This document shows, piece after piece, positions 33,010-45,340 of a stretch of 64,000 nt of DNA. The stretch comes from Eurosta solidaginis (Eukaryota > Arthropoda > Insecta > Diptera > Tephritidae). Numbering within the stretch: position 1 is the stretch's first letter; each line of letters starts with the position of its first letter. The position numbers and the translations under genes were made by a program. The stretch lies in assembly GCF_040869045.1 (NCBI RefSeq), contig NC_090321.1, forward strand, positions 141,537,689-141,601,688, given 5' to 3'. Below the pieces are notes generated by a model, which was not told where the DNA came from, did no database searches, and saw nothing but the letters and a program-made list of their open reading frames with translations.

Positions 33010-34961
33010 GAAGAAATTAGAGTGGCGATGTAAGGAAATTGAACAGCTTAGTAGCGTTAGGAATTCAAGTGACTGGTGGCGGCTAGCAAACTCACTTAAA
33101 AAGGTCCGTTGTAAAGTAAGTTGTAACCTTCAGATCCGTGAGTTCCATCTTTATTTCAAAGAACTCCTATACCGTAATAATATTGATTCGTGCGTGCACT
33201 TAGCAATGCCCCAGCTTTCTGATCCCTTTATTGATGCTCCTTTTGAAAGTAGCGAACTCCAATTGGTTATTGATAGTACCAAATGCAAAAAAGTCCCTGG
33301 GCAGGATGGCGTATGTTATGAATTTTACAAGTTTGCTCCCCAATGTTTCCTCAATGAACTGCTGGCGCTTCTAAACTTTATTTATTTGAGAAAGAATATT
33401 CCTTCCTCTTTCAGTTCCTCCATCTTGGTTGCCCTCTTTAAGAAAGGTGGCCCTAACGCTACTATAAATTACAGAGGTCTGTCTTTGCTAGACACTATTT
33501 ATAAAATCTTTTCTGGGCTTTTACTTGGTCGCATAAATGCTTGGATGGATTGTAACAATATTTTAAGTGAGTCTCAGTCCGGTTTTCGCAGAATCTATTC
33601 GACGATAGACAATATTTTTCTGCTTTCAAGCATTGCCCAACTGAATTTTTCACGTAATAAAAGAACTTTTGCCTTTTTTGTAGATTTCTCGTGTGCTTTT
33701 GATACGATTCCCCCCAACATGCTCTTTTATAAACTAGCCTTCTATGGTCTTTCAACTCATATGATTGAAATTTTAAGATTAGTCTACGCTAATATGTCTG
33801 GTAAAGTTCTGTCTGAAGGCAATCTGTCAGAGCCTTTCCCTGTTAATCACGGTGTCCGCCAAGGATGCCTCTTAAGCCCGGTTCTATTCTCTTTGTTCTT
33901 AAATGACCTAACTGACTATTTGTGCGGGGTGTCAGGGTTAAGAACATTAATGTGAAGGTGCTAATGTACGCAGATTATCTGATCTTGCTTGCGGAATCAC
34001 CGGAACAGCCACAGGAAATGATAAACTTCCTTTACAACTATTGTAGTCAATGGGGACTAACTGCCAACTTGAACAAGTCAAAAATCATGGTATTTAGGAA
34101 AGGTGGTAGAGCCCCCGGCTCATGGAAATGGATCTACTGTAGCGAAGTTTTTGAAGTAGTTAACGAATACAAATACTTAGGTGCACTTCTCACTTGTCAA
34201 CTATCTTTTAATAAACATTTGGACTCAAAGCTAGTGGATGCTAAGAACGCTATTAACGCAACGTGTCTGAGCTATATTAATAACTCTCGGATCTGTTTGT
34301 CGCAGAAAATAAAAATCTACGAGGCTGCTTCCAGGTCCATTATGTTTTACGGCGCGCAGGTATGGGGGGTTAACGAATTCGACCAAGTTGAGAGACTTCC
34401 TAGATTTTTCGTAAATAAACTGATATTCCTTCCCTCTAATACGCCAAACTACATGTTGCATCTGGAAACAGGCTTTCACTCCCTATATTTACATACGCTT
34501 TGCCTGCACATGCTCTATATCGCCCGCTGCTTTCGTCGATCAAATGACAGCGTATTCTAGCAGAGGAGACTTCCAACCTGGGGATTTCTTGGATAAAAAC
34601 TTGGAAAGAACTTGCTACCATCGTCAATCTACCTTCCATTACGCAATTGACATTAGCTAATATACAGTTCTTCACTTCCTCGCTCTTAGAACGCTTAGCT
34701 GAGTATAATACAAATAGGTTCCTCGAAATGGCTCGGAAGTCTACTACACACGACCTTTACCCGGCCCTTGTGGCGTTGGAGAGTATGTATTTCACTGATG
34801 ATTACAGTGCATATGCAGCCAGTCTAATTCTCCGGGCACGTGGAGGTTTGTTGAATCTAACCGCAAGAATCTATAAAAAGATATCGTCTCCTCTTTGCAC
34901 AGTATGTACCTCGCAGGAGCCAGAACGTTTTTCACTTTATTGGCACATGTCCGATATATAA
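33010..34961 (+). pseudogene. element A reverse transcriptase, copy 2
   Basis: 33194-33955 is open through VDFSCAFDTIPPNML and GVRQGCLLSPVLFSLFLNDL; after a frame break 33922-34560 carries the catalytic block as MYADYLILLAE, where YADD is expected, so the second catalytic Asp reads Tyr. It continues with NLNKSKIMVFRKGGRAP, YKYLGALLTCQL and the C-terminal domain; a third frame (34647-34961) ends with a C-x2-C region (PLCTVCTSQE). At least two shifts and the active-site change make it inactive. Confidence 0.82.
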
Positions 34962-35359
34962 CAACATTCGTTCCCTTTAGTTTGGTGAAAGAACTTTAGA
35001 TATGGCCAAGGTGGTTCCCAGTTTATATGGATTTAACTTCGACGCTCTGGCCAAGTTTCTCGCGGAAAGCTATAAAATTAGAGACTTATTATTAAATGAA
35101 TTTTTGTAACTCGGTAGTATTTTATTTAACACGTGGTGCGACACACAACATACTCTGTTATTGTCGCTATTATTTAAGTGTTTTGATGTACGCAAAAGCT
35201 TAAATCATACTCTGTATCTGATTTTTTGGAAAAAATAAATATATACTACTACTACTATTATTTAAAGATGACCTTATTTTTGTTTGCTGCAAAGTGGGTT
35301 CTGAAAACATGTTAAGTGGCCTCGACTCATATTATATTTTGTAAAAAAAAGGAGCTTAC

Positions 35360-35580
35360 CATGTTGCACACCTGCTTCGGTAACTGTTTCGAGCTGAATG
35401 TCTTGCTGTAAGGACGGTTGAGGTTGCCTTTGCATTACCGCTGCCATTGGCAGTTCGACAGTTGGATGGTGGCTTGCATACATATGTTTTTTTAAATTAC
35501 TGTAGGATGTTTTGTACGAAATATTTTTTTTGCAAATATTACATTTTGCATGCGTTTCATTTATGAGTTCGTAAATTGCT
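35360..35580 (-). pseudogene. BED zinc-finger exon, copy 2
   Basis: Same exon as 24986-25208, with donor GTAAGC at 35359 on the coding strand. The upstream codon context differs by a base insertion (35578 region). Finger residues are preserved. Confidence 0.65.
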
Positions 35581-35799
35581 ACATTTCACTTTTTTTACTA
35601 TAGTATGCTGTCATCTTTCACTAGGTATTAAAACGAATCTTTAATAAATTAATACAACCCACTTTTCGCAGCCAACCAGATCAAGACGTCGTTTATAAAA
35701 AACTCAATTCAAAATAACGTCTCGTAAAAGAGCAAGCTAGCTAAAAATAAACACAACCAGGAGATGCAGAGGTGATCTTCTTTCTTCATGAAGAAATAT

Positions 35800-36211
35800 G
35801 TTGTTGTTGTTGTTGTAGCGATAAGGTTGCTCCCCGAAGGCTTTGGGGAGTGTTATCGATGTAATGGTCCTTTGCCGGATACAGATCCGCTCCGGTACCA
35901 CAGCACCATTAAGGTGCTAGCCCGACCATTTCGGGAACGATTTATGTGGCCACATTAAACCTTCAGGCCATTCCCTCCCTCCCCACCCCCAAGTTCCATG
36001 AGAAGCTTGGGGTTGCCAGAGCTTCGTCTATTAGTAAAACAGGATTCGCTGCGGATAGGTGAGGTTGACAATTGAGTTTGGAGAAGCTATATATTGCGCT
36101 GGCAACCTGAAGGGTTGCGCTACACAGCCCCTTGAATCTGGTATTTTAGTGGCCTCTTACGACAGGCATACCTACCGCGGGAATATTCTGACACCCTAAC
36201 CCGCTGGGGTA
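35800..36211 (-). mobile_element. SINE-like retroposon, copy 2
   Basis: The same insertion as at 25426 with the same flanking TCATGAAGAAATAT (35786-35799 and 36212-36225). It has more GTT units in the tail than copy 1, which suggests copy 1 lost repeats or copy 2 gained them after the duplication. Confidence 0.8.
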
Positions 36212-36225
36212 TCATGAAGAAATAT

Positions 36226-37683
36226 TGCCATAGTCGCTGTTGGCGAAATGCTGCCAAAGGTGATTGTCATTCAAAAAACGAAATAATTTTCATGCTGAAG
36301 GAAAATCGCCAATCACTGATATATTTGAATACCATTCAAAAAACGGGAGTACTCCATACATAGTGTAAGGAATACTCGTTTAGGAGTATAGGACATTGCG
36401 ATGTCTCAGGAGTGGAGTAGGTGATCCCACTCTCGCTTTGTTTGTGAGTATTCCATAGAGTACATACGTGAGAGTACTTTCCAAAGTACTCTCACTGTAG
36501 TACTCCATGGAGCACCCACAGAGGAGCATATGCCAAAGTACTAAAGAGGAATTGTGTCGGAAAGAATTATCGGAGTGAATTTAATTTAAAATGAAAGTAA
36601 ATGAAGAGGGGCAATACAAATTTTATATTTTATACTACGAATATTCCTTTGTTATTTAGCATTTGCGTGAATAAAGAAACTAATATTTCTCTATACTATA
36701 TTATGTATACATAAAACCAGTACGCGGTTGCATTTTATCAGAGTTGCCATAGTAAAATTTTATTATCAGTTATTTGTATGCAATATTTTAGTTTTGACAA
36801 CTCTGTTCGATCGTCATCGTGTCGTGATCACGGTCGTTAAAAAACGAGCAATGATCGACGGAAAGGAGTATTGTTAGAGTACTCCAACATGAAGAAAATG
36901 GAACACGTAATCCAAAAATTTTTGCAGGGTTGAACAACACAATATAGCGATCACAATTCGAGTCGCTTCTACAGAATATCGGTGTATCGATTTATCGGTG
37001 GGAACCAGATACGGAAGTTGGCTGCTTGGTTGTCTTCCTCATTCTTTTTTTCTTTCGTTTTGGCTGGGTAAGGAGGAAGGTTCATTTTGCTAGAACTTGC
37101 CCGATTTGAAATAAAAAAAATTGGTTGCCACCAGCGGCGAAGTCTTCGATTTACTAGTACCTACTTGGATGATTCATGAAAGAGGAAAGAGGCTGAGGAA
37201 ATACCCGATCTACAACCCAAACTAAACAATTCATTTTCGGATTTGCATCAAGCAAAGAACATTTTCGTTTCCAGGTAATTCCATATGGGGGCACAGCTAT
37301 GCAGCTGGTTGGATGATATTGATGGTATTGCCTGCGGCGTTAAGCACCTGATCGTTAAATGATTAATAACAGTGTTGATGAGGCATAAATATAAAGGGTA
37401 AATAACATTCGTTGATTTTGTTGCACTCGTGACCCAATTAGTCCTCTGGCCACTGTTCTAACTTAAGGAAAAAGGAAAAATTTCCACGCCACTAATTACG
37501 TTCGCGTAGGCGCATATCAAATATTTCAGCCAAGTGTTTTCGCAAGCGCCTTAGCTGGTACCATCGCGTTAGGAGTGTGAACCAATATTTCACGAGGTCT
37601 GCATTGTCTATACACCTTAGCGGACCCCAGCCTCAACTGGCGGAGAGGAAAGGGCAATTAACTCAACCGACGTTATCAAAACT
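36226..37683. other. non-coding sequence, copy 2 of 25845-27304
   Basis: Same GTACTCC-type short repeats (36350-36900). One inserted stretch (about 36697-36718, TATTATGTATACATAAAACC) and a ~35-base loss near 36858 distinguish it from copy 1. No gene seen. Confidence 0.45.
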
Positions 37684-37885
37684 GTGGCACGGTCGCACTC
37701 AAAAAGTTCAGCTCAACCGACACAGCATCATAACTCCCACCATATGAGTACGCATCATCATCATCATCAGCAGTCGCACAAATCACCTCATCATATTCAA
37801 GCGCATCCAACGCCAAGAGAGATTCCGACACATAGTGGAAATGGCAATATTAGTCATCAACAGCACAATATTACCAACACAGTGG
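37684..37885 (+). pseudogene. His/Gln-rich exon of unknown gene, copy 2
   Basis: Same as 27305-27506 with a few substitutions (HNQAHP reads HIQAHP, SQQQHN reads SHQQHN). The donor GTGAGT at 37886 is intact. Confidence 0.45.
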
Positions 37886-38416
37886 GTGAGTTCTGTCCAT
37901 AGCGAAAACAAGTAAGGCAAATTTATTATATTCCAATTTACGCTAAAACAAAGACGACAAATCCAATATCAGTAAAAAGAAGTTTTCCAGTTCATTCGAG
38001 GACGAGTTTTTGTTTAAGGATTTGATTTTTCACTGTCAAAAGTCACTACGAAAATTTCTTACTTCCTACCTAGATGCATCATTTTGAAACCTCCTGTGAG
38101 GATATGTAAAAAACCAAGAGAAAAGTTGGGTATCAGCGGAAAATGAAGCAGAAGCTGGAAAAGGAGTTGATTAAAGAATTACGCATCTTGAAATATTTTC
38201 AATACCTATATTTTTCCATCTTCATTACTTATAATTAACAGAAAAAAAAAGTAATATACAACACTTGTAAACTTATACCTATATATATGATCAATACACT
38301 AAGTCATACTGCAACTATGTCAACATATAAGATATCTATACACCCAACATAAAAAGTGATGAGCACTAAACTTTTTTTTGACAAGACACACAACAAATTA
38401 ATTACTACAAAAAAAA

Positions 38417-38558
38417 AATATTTAGCACTTAGTCTAGTATAATACATATTAGAGATATACGCCGCCGCCGAATGTCAAAAATATCGGCGCGGCGGCGGCG
38501 TTTATCGGCGGCGTATATCTCTAATACGTATGTATGCTAGACTAAGTGCTAAATATTT
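38417..38558. repeat. GC-rich foldback (MITE-like), copy 2
   Basis: Arms pair across a GCCGCC-rich centre as in copy 1. The inner arm bases GGCGGCGTATATCTC pair perfectly here, whereas copy 1 has GGCGGAGTATATCTC. Confidence 0.85.
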
Positions 38559-39350
38559 AAATTCTCCTTTAAAATGATTCTCAGCTCACACTTAAGTTAC
38601 ATATACATATCTTCAACACGTATGAGAAGGGTTTGAAAAATCACTTTATTTGCTTAACTATAAAATAGCGTCTGAAATCTTAATTTTTATTTTCACACTT
38701 CATCATTCAACACCCAAGTCTCCCGGTTTGACATTTCCTAAAGTTGGGGGCCCTATCCCCAACTAGTCCCTTTGAGTAAATCACATTGGATATAGCCTAT
38801 CAGTGATGTTTAAATATGACCAACACGTGACGGCTCCTGTTACAAATGTGAATACGTAGGCACATTTTTTAACCAGGCTAGGCTTTGTCCTTCGCAAGAA
38901 CACTGAAAGTGGTGAAGCAAAAGCTTTATCAAGACAGTCGAACAAATGACCGGGTGTTCTACTACCCTAACATAGGGGATAGTCCAACTAGTCTAAAAAC
39001 TGAAGGCGGTCATCCATATGAGCTCTTATATCATAACGCCGAAAACTAAGACTATTGAATTTGGTCCACATTTTAAAGCTTTTATCCACGGTCCTTGTAA
39101 AGTTTAAAGAGCGGTACGCAGATCACAAGTAATTGCTCAAGAAAAATTTAGCCTTTTTTCTTGCGTGAAAAATAGTAGTATGGAAGTAATTTGGATGTTT
39201 AAAAATCCACAGTGAATAGTGAAACAAGCAAGAAGAAGAGCACATAAACAAAAGAAATGTAAAGAATGTCACTTCCCTTATTGGGGAAAGTATACGCAAA
39301 CATATATTTTTAAATAATTTTCTGCTTAATAAATGTTGTTATTTTTCTAG

Positions 39351-41215
39351 ACTGGTCCTCAAATTGGTCAGCTACACAACCAACATCAATTGCAGGCTGT
39401 GTTACATCTCCATACCAGCAAACAGGTGAACAACAAATGCCACCGCAACTGGGTCCAATGACACGACAGTCTGGTCTAATGCAGTCACCATCCGGTCAAA
39501 TGCCACCTCAACACCGTATGCACCAGCAATTTGGTGGCCATGAGCAACATGGTCCTCCAGGTATGCCGCCCGCATCTATTGCACCAGGTGGGGCAATGAC
39601 ACCACATCCAGTTATGTCAAGGTATATACCACAACAGCAAACGGGTTATGCAATGCCACGACAGCAGCAGCAACAACATCCCCAGCCTGGCTATCTGCCA
39701 ATGCCACAACAGCCGGGCTATCCACCACAACCTGGTTATCCTCAACAGCCAGGTTATCCTCTAAAACAACCAGTTGCACCAGGTGGTTACATGGGTCAAA
39801 TGATGCCCCCAACACAATATGGACAGGCGCCAATGCTTAGTCAGCCACGCATGCCGGGTCAACCCCCAATACTCGGACGTCCTGGTTATAATGTATGCTA
39901 ATACAACTAATATATTTCAAATATTGCTGATGATTATTTTTGTATTATTTTCTTTAGCAATTACCTGCACCTGGTACTGGTATATATCAACAGCCGCAAC
40001 AGTATGATCAAGCCCAACGCCGTTTAGATCCCGATCAGATGCCAAATCGGATAAGCGTTATCATTGAAAATCAACATAGCGTTGGTGGTGCTTTTACTAC
40101 TAATGAGCAGGGTTTATTACCACCATTGGTAACCACAAAATATGTGGTACAAGATCAGGGTAACTCCTCGCCCCGTTACGTTAGGTATTGATATTCGAAA
40201 TTAATGTTTTGTTTGGCAATTACATGATCTTTCTCCTTTGCAGGTCCTCTTTGTATTGCATACCTGCACCAGCTGATTTACTAAAAACAACAGCTTTGTC
40301 CATTACACTTACCGTCTCACCAATAATAGCACGCACGGTTGAGGGTGAATATGAGCCACCCATTGTAAATTTTGATGGATTGGGTCCAATTAGCTGTAAT
40401 CGTTGCAAGGCTCATATATGCAATTTGTAGATGCTGGTCGTCGTTTCCAATGTCTTATGTGTAAAGTAACAACAGATGGTAAAAAAATCTTTCACTTTTA
40501 CTTGTGTTCATTGATCCATATTTTTTCTCAACAGTGCCAAATTAATATTTCCAACATTTGGGCCACACCGGACAGCGTATCGATAAATATGAATGTCCTG
40601 AACTTGTGTTGGGTACATTTGAGTTTTTGTGTAAAAAATATTTGGGTACCGATAGCTCTCAAGGTAAACCTCAACTCATATCCAACATCAATGCCTCGCA
40701 TTCAATTGTGGACGCTATACGCACTACATTGGGTCCACGCAGTATGGACAAGCATATTGTTGATTCCAGTGGCAAGGCCACAATTTCAAATGATGGTGCA
40801 ACCAGTATGAAACTATTGCATATTGTGCATCCAGCCGTAAAACTCTAGTCGACATCGCCAAATCTCAAGATGCTGAGGGAAGTTTTTTGTTATATTAGAA
40901 TGTGTAGAATAAAAATGTTTCTCTTATCAGGTCAGCGATGGCACGACTCCAGTAGTGCTTTAAGCAGGTGAAATCTTAAAACAAGTTAAGTCATATGTTG
41001 AGGACGGCGTGCATGCACGTATCATCATTAAAGCTATATGTAAAGCATTACAATTATGCATGACCAAAATATGATATGACTGTACATGTAGAAGCGCCAT
41101 TCAAAGCAACAACAACGTGCTTTATTGGAAAAATGCGCTGCCACAGCAATGTCCTCCAAACTTATTCATCAACAAAAAGATTTATTTTCTAAAATGTTTG
41201 TAGACGCTGTATTTA
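39351..41215 (+). pseudogene. chimeric Sec24C/D - CCT7 pseudogene, copy 2
   Basis: Exons 39351-39892, 39958-40184, 40244-40478, 40535-40877 and 40931 onward, matching copy 1. It shares the first-exon frameshift, the zinc-region frameshift, the stop in the VPN-YFQHLGH exon and the mutated donor, so these lesions precede the duplication. It retains a better second CCT7 exon (SDGTTPVVL, then a TAA in place of Leu, then AGEILKQVKSYVE). The end has a deletion at about 41216 relative to copy 1. Confidence 0.82.
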
Positions 41216-41812
41216 AAATCGCATTATAAAATATATTATTGGAATTGAAGGCTTTCATTCTGTCTATAATTTTCACTTTCAGACTAAGTATGTATATACA
41301 AAGAAACATTAAAAACTAAAAATAAATATACATACAAACAGTGGCTCCGAAATCTATAATAGAAGCCACCTAAACAAAAGTTGCAAAAGTTACAAAGAAT
41401 TAATCAAACTTTGAAAAACGGACATCAAAATTTGCACCTTTTTCGGCAGAGGGTCTAGCAAATTTTTAAGTACGCAGTTTTGTAGCCCAATCAATTTCAA
41501 AATAATAGTGTAAATTCTAGAACGACTAAAAAGTTTATCTGAATTTTCGCACACTCACGCTTCTGGCAAGCAAGTGACGATATGTACAGTGTGCGCCAAA
41601 ACTAAAGCACCGAAAATTCTCTGTTGCTTTTGGTTAAATAAAATCATAAGTGCAAGTTCTTAACTCAATGAGGCGTATGCTTTAAATTAGTTGCAATTTT
41701 TTTGACAGATAGCCCATTGGAAGTTTTGTCAAAAAGCTACAACTAACTTTAAGTACCCACTTAATTCTGACTATGAATATGCCCCAATATTTTGCTTTTA
41801 TTTATGAAGACC
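41216..41812. other. non-coding sequence, copy 2 of 30881-31480
   Basis: AT-rich, no gene seen; leads into the intact foldback. Confidence 0.5.
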
Positions 41813-42186
41813 ACATCGACGGCTGAGTGGAACATCATCGTATTTGAAACATTTTTTCGAAAATGCCCTTTCTCAGAAATTGTTTCACGAACGCCTTAAA
41901 TTAGAACTTGTTTCAAAAATGCCGTATTTCAAAACCTGGTTCAAGAACGTCCTATCTCAGAATGAGTTTCAAAAACGCCCTACCTCAACTGGAAGTGTAT
42001 TTAGTTTTGGTTCAAATATGACATTTTGTAAACTCATTCTAAGATACGGCGTTTTGGAACTAAGTTATAAAATAGGGCGTTTTTGGAAAAAATTCTAAGT
42101 TAAGGCGTTCTTGAAACAATTTCTGAGAAAGGACATTTTTTTTAAATGTTTTGAAACAGGGTGATCTTCCACTCAGCCGTCGATGT
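41813..42186. repeat. foldback element with CATCGACGGCTGAGTGGA termini
   Basis: The left end ACATCGACGGCTGAGTGGA and the right end TCCACTCAGCCGTCGATGT (42168-42186) are inverse complements, and much of the interior (CCCTTTCTCAGAAATTGTTTC against GAAACAATTTCTGAGAAAGG) pairs as well. The right edge of the 10-kb duplication falls inside its left arm. Related fragments occur at 15890-16150. Confidence 0.85.
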
Positions 42187-42444
42187 ACTAAACAGTTATA
42201 TATTATATTGAGTATATGTTCTTCCTTAATAAAAGATACTTAGTTCTAGGAAACTTATAATTTGACTTTTTCTAAGCTATGTAGATTTTCTGAAAGGAAT
42301 TTCGGTGCTTTATTTATGTCGCACTCTATATATCATAAATTTCATCAATAGACTTCATTCAATATTTACTCTTTGAGAGCTCATTAATAATACAATACAA
42401 TAAATAATAATAAAGGCATGCTTTCAATAAGCGCCTATAAACTT
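42187..42444. other. AT-rich spacer
   Basis: No gene. 42345-42440 shares a degenerate direct repeat with about 42755-42840 (words like AATAGACTTCA, CTCTTTGAGAGCT and CTTTCAATAAG), on either side of the next foldback, so that foldback may have inserted into an older repeat. Confidence 0.4.
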
Positions 42445-42691
42445 CCCCTCTTATCCATAAAAAATAAAATAGGTTTATTAAGCTCTTGTAATTGGAAATT
42501 TGTATGGAAATGCCATTTTAAAATGCTTTATAAACCTTCAATATTTTGTATGAATAATGGGATTAAATAAATATACCCCCTTATTCATAAAAAATATTGA
42601 GTGTTTATAAAGATTTTTAAAATGACATTTCCATACAAATTTCCAATTACAAGAGCTTAATAAACCTATTTCATTTTTATGAATAAGGGGG
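42445..42691. repeat. foldback with ~115-bp arms
   Basis: Left arm from CCCCTCTTATCCATAAAAAA and right arm ending TTTTTATGAATAAGGGGG; both contain AGGTTTATTAAGCTCTTG/its complement and AATTGGAAATTTGTATGG/its complement. The two arms meet near 42560-42580 with almost no loop. Confidence 0.88.
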
Positions 42692-42866
42692 ATAATTTAT
42701 AACAAACATAAAAAAACATTTCTTTTTATATAATAATATATTGGGTAATATGAACAAAAGAGTTTACTAATAGACCTCAATATTTGGACTCTTTAAGAGC
42801 TTATTAAATTCATTAAATGTATACTTTCAATGAGGGCCTGTATTAGGCTGAGGCGATTTGGAAACT

Positions 42867-43519
42867 TATACCGCGCCGTCGAAATTATATTTCCTCATGT
42901 TCGTACGAACTAAAAATTTAATGTTGTTACAACAAAAAAATTAAAAACTTAGAAGGAATCATTCGCAAATCTACACCTTTTCCATTTTGAATTCAGAAAA
43001 CGTCAATTGAATTTCAGAATAGGTAATTGGATTTCAGAATTTGTCATTTGGATTTAAGAATAGTTATTTGGATTTCAAAGAACTATAATTGGGTTTCAGA
43101 ATAGGCAATTGGAATTCAGAATGTGTGAAGTGGATTTCAAAAATAGACAATTCAATTTCGGAAGGCATCAATTGGATTTCAGATATCATACAATTTATTG
43201 CGCAAAGTTGGAAAATAATTTGTAAGTTGAAGGTAGTTCATAAATTCATTTAAATGTTAAACAGTTCGAAAAGTATTTTCTGAAATCCAATTCACACATT
43301 CTGAATTCCAATTACCTATTCTGAAATCAAATTAACATATTCTGAAATCCAGATAACTATTCTTTATCCAAATGCAAATTCTGAAATTCAATTAACTATT
43401 CTGAAAGGTGTAGTTGACCGATGAATTATGTACCTATTAATTTGGCAATGAGTGTATATCATAGACCAATTTTCTGTTCGTACCAACATAAGGAATTATA
43501 ATTTCGATGGCGCGGTATA
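42867..43519. repeat. foldback with internally repetitive arms
   Basis: Outer ends TATACCGCGCCGTCGAAATT (42867) and AATTTCGATGGCGCGGTATA (to 43519) pair. The arms consist of degenerate ~22-bp units of the type TTGGATTTCAGAATAGGTAA (42985-43190), with the complementary units at 43275-43410. A flanking TATA on both sides could hide a TA target site. Confidence 0.82.
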
Positions 43520-43779
43520 GCCTGCTTACTTAAGTATAATTTATAACAATTTTTCATGAGGACGATATGTGATATGTGATCACAGGTGGTGAACTGACGT
43601 ACAGACCAATTTATTCTGTGGTCTGGCTGGATTTGTGTTCCTAGAATTTCTGTAGAAGGATACTGTTTATGTGAAGACACATGTCATCTCCGACGTGACA
43701 GCTTATTTAGCAGCCAGTCAAAAGTCGATAATGCCTGGGCGTATGGGGATTTCTTACGATCCTCCAAAAACTCCTTTTG
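43520..43779. other. no recognised content
   Basis: Mixed sequence without a gene or clear repeat. The antisense frame at 43459-43680 lies partly in the foldback and is not supported. Confidence 0.4.
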
Positions 43780-45337
43780 CTACCTTTCATGAAAATGAAA
43801 TGGTATATTAATTTCGTCACGAAACCCAAAATTGTAAGTCCTTAAACGAAAATAGATAGACCCACCATTAAGTATACCGAAATAATCAGGATGAAGAGCT
43901 GAGTTGATTTAGCCATGTCCGTCTGTCTGTTTGTATGCAAACTAGTCCCTCAATTCTTGAGATATCTTGATAAAATTTGGTGAGCGGGTGTATTTGGGTG
44001 TCCGATTAGACGTTTGTCCGAACCGGCCGGATCGGACCACTATAGCATATATCCTCCATACAACCGATTTTTCAGAAAAAGAGGATTTTTGTCATATCTT
44101 ACTCAATTTAACAGCGTGAAGCTTCAAACTTCCCATATAATTTAGTATATTGCACATATTGTTGCCTGAAAAAATTTATGAGATCGGTAGTATATATAGT
44201 ATATATCCCCCACAACCGATTGTTCAGATAAGAAACTTTTCGTAATTACTGCGCTATTTTAAGAGCTAGAGGCTTCAAATTTCAACGAATGCTTACGTAT
44301 ATAGCATATATTGTTGTCTGAAAAAATCATAAAGATCGGTGGTATATATAGTATATATATGGTGGTATATATAGTATATATATGGTGGTATATATAGTAT
44401 ATATATGGTGGTATATATAGTATATATATGGGGTATTCCATCCCATTTCGACCAATTTTGAACCCGACCCCTTTAGAATTGGCTGCCAGTCTTTCTTCTT
44501 TTTCTAGCTTACGAAAGACGTTTTTCAGAATTTTTTCAAATTTTTTCATCCAACTCAAAAAAAGTTATGAATTTAAAAAAAAACACCGTTTTTGTTTTCA
44601 AAATGCTAAAACTTTTTCAAAAATTGACCGTTTGGGATCTTTTCTTTTAATTTTTTTTAAATGTACTTTTCGGAAAAAAAACAAAAAAATGTTTAAAGTT
44701 TTTTTTTTTTTATATATATATTTATATATTTTCGCAATTTCTACCCCATTTTAACAGCTATAAGCTTCAAATTTCACCGTTTTTTACGTATATAGTATAT
44801 ATTGTTTTGTCAAAAAATCATAGATATCGGTGATATATATAATATATATATGATGGTATACATAATATATATATATAGTATATATATATTTTTTTTTTTT
44901 GCAATTTCGGCCCCATTTTAACAGCTAGAAGCTTCAAATTTCACCAAATGCTTACGTGTATAGCATATATTGATGTATGAAAAAATCATTGAGATCGGTG
45001 GTATACATAGTATATATCTCATACAACCGATTGTTCAGATAAGACACTTTGCGCAATTTCTGCCCCGTTTTAACAGCTAGAAGCTTCAAATTTCACCAAA
45101 TGCTTACGTATATAGCATATATGGTTGTCTGAAGAAATCGTAGAGATCGGTGGTATATATATTATATACCCCATATAAACTGTCATTTTTGCCCCTTTTT
45201 TACGGCTAGAAGCTTCAAAATTCATCAAATAGTTACGTTTACTTCATATATTTTTGAAATACGTGATTCGTAGTCATAGTTTTTACATGCAGACCACAAA
45301 AAACGTGAAGCTTTGCATCCTCACACAAAGTACCTAC
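43780..45337. repeat. dispersed repeat with GCCATGTCCGTCTGTCTG block and internal modules
   Basis: Starts around TTAGCCATGTCCGTCTGTCTG (43911) and contains several diverged modules built on GCTTCAAATTTCACC, GCTTACGTATATAGCATAT and ACAACCGATTGTTCAGATAAG (near 44265, 44765, 44935, 45090 and 45215). No coding frame. 44430-44720 is a low-complexity insertion or expansion. Confidence 0.6.
44338..44429. repeat. 23-bp minisatellite, four units
   Basis: Four consecutive identical units of GGTGGTATATATAGTATATA plus TAT, starting at 44338, 44361, 44384 and 44407. They are expanded from a single GGTGGTATATATAGTATATA motif that occurs once per module elsewhere in the repeat. Confidence 0.9.
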
Positions 45338-45340
45338 CTA

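Larger units (their letters stand above)
31579..35263 (+). mobile_element. non-LTR retrotransposon A, copy 2, with element B inside
   Basis: Starts at the duplication junction, so only the endonuclease-RT linker, element B (about 31895-33009) and the RT remain; ends with the TACTACTACTAC tail at 35240-35263. A deletion near 31788 removes some linker bases relative to copy 1. Confidence 0.78.
31579..41910. repeat. 10.3-kb tandem duplication, copy 2
   Basis: 10,332 bases collinear with 21271-31578. After 41910 the sequence continues as the intact foldback (TTTCAAAAATGCCG), whereas copy 1 jumps to the unit start, which fixes the right edge of the unit. Copy 2 preserves some reading frames better (elements A and B, the CCT7 second exon). 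Confidence 0.95.

Noticed and set aside
44428..44754. 108-codon Phe/Ser-rich open frame
   Set aside because: Generated by a poly-T/AT-rich stretch in a dispersed repeat; no domain or codon pattern.
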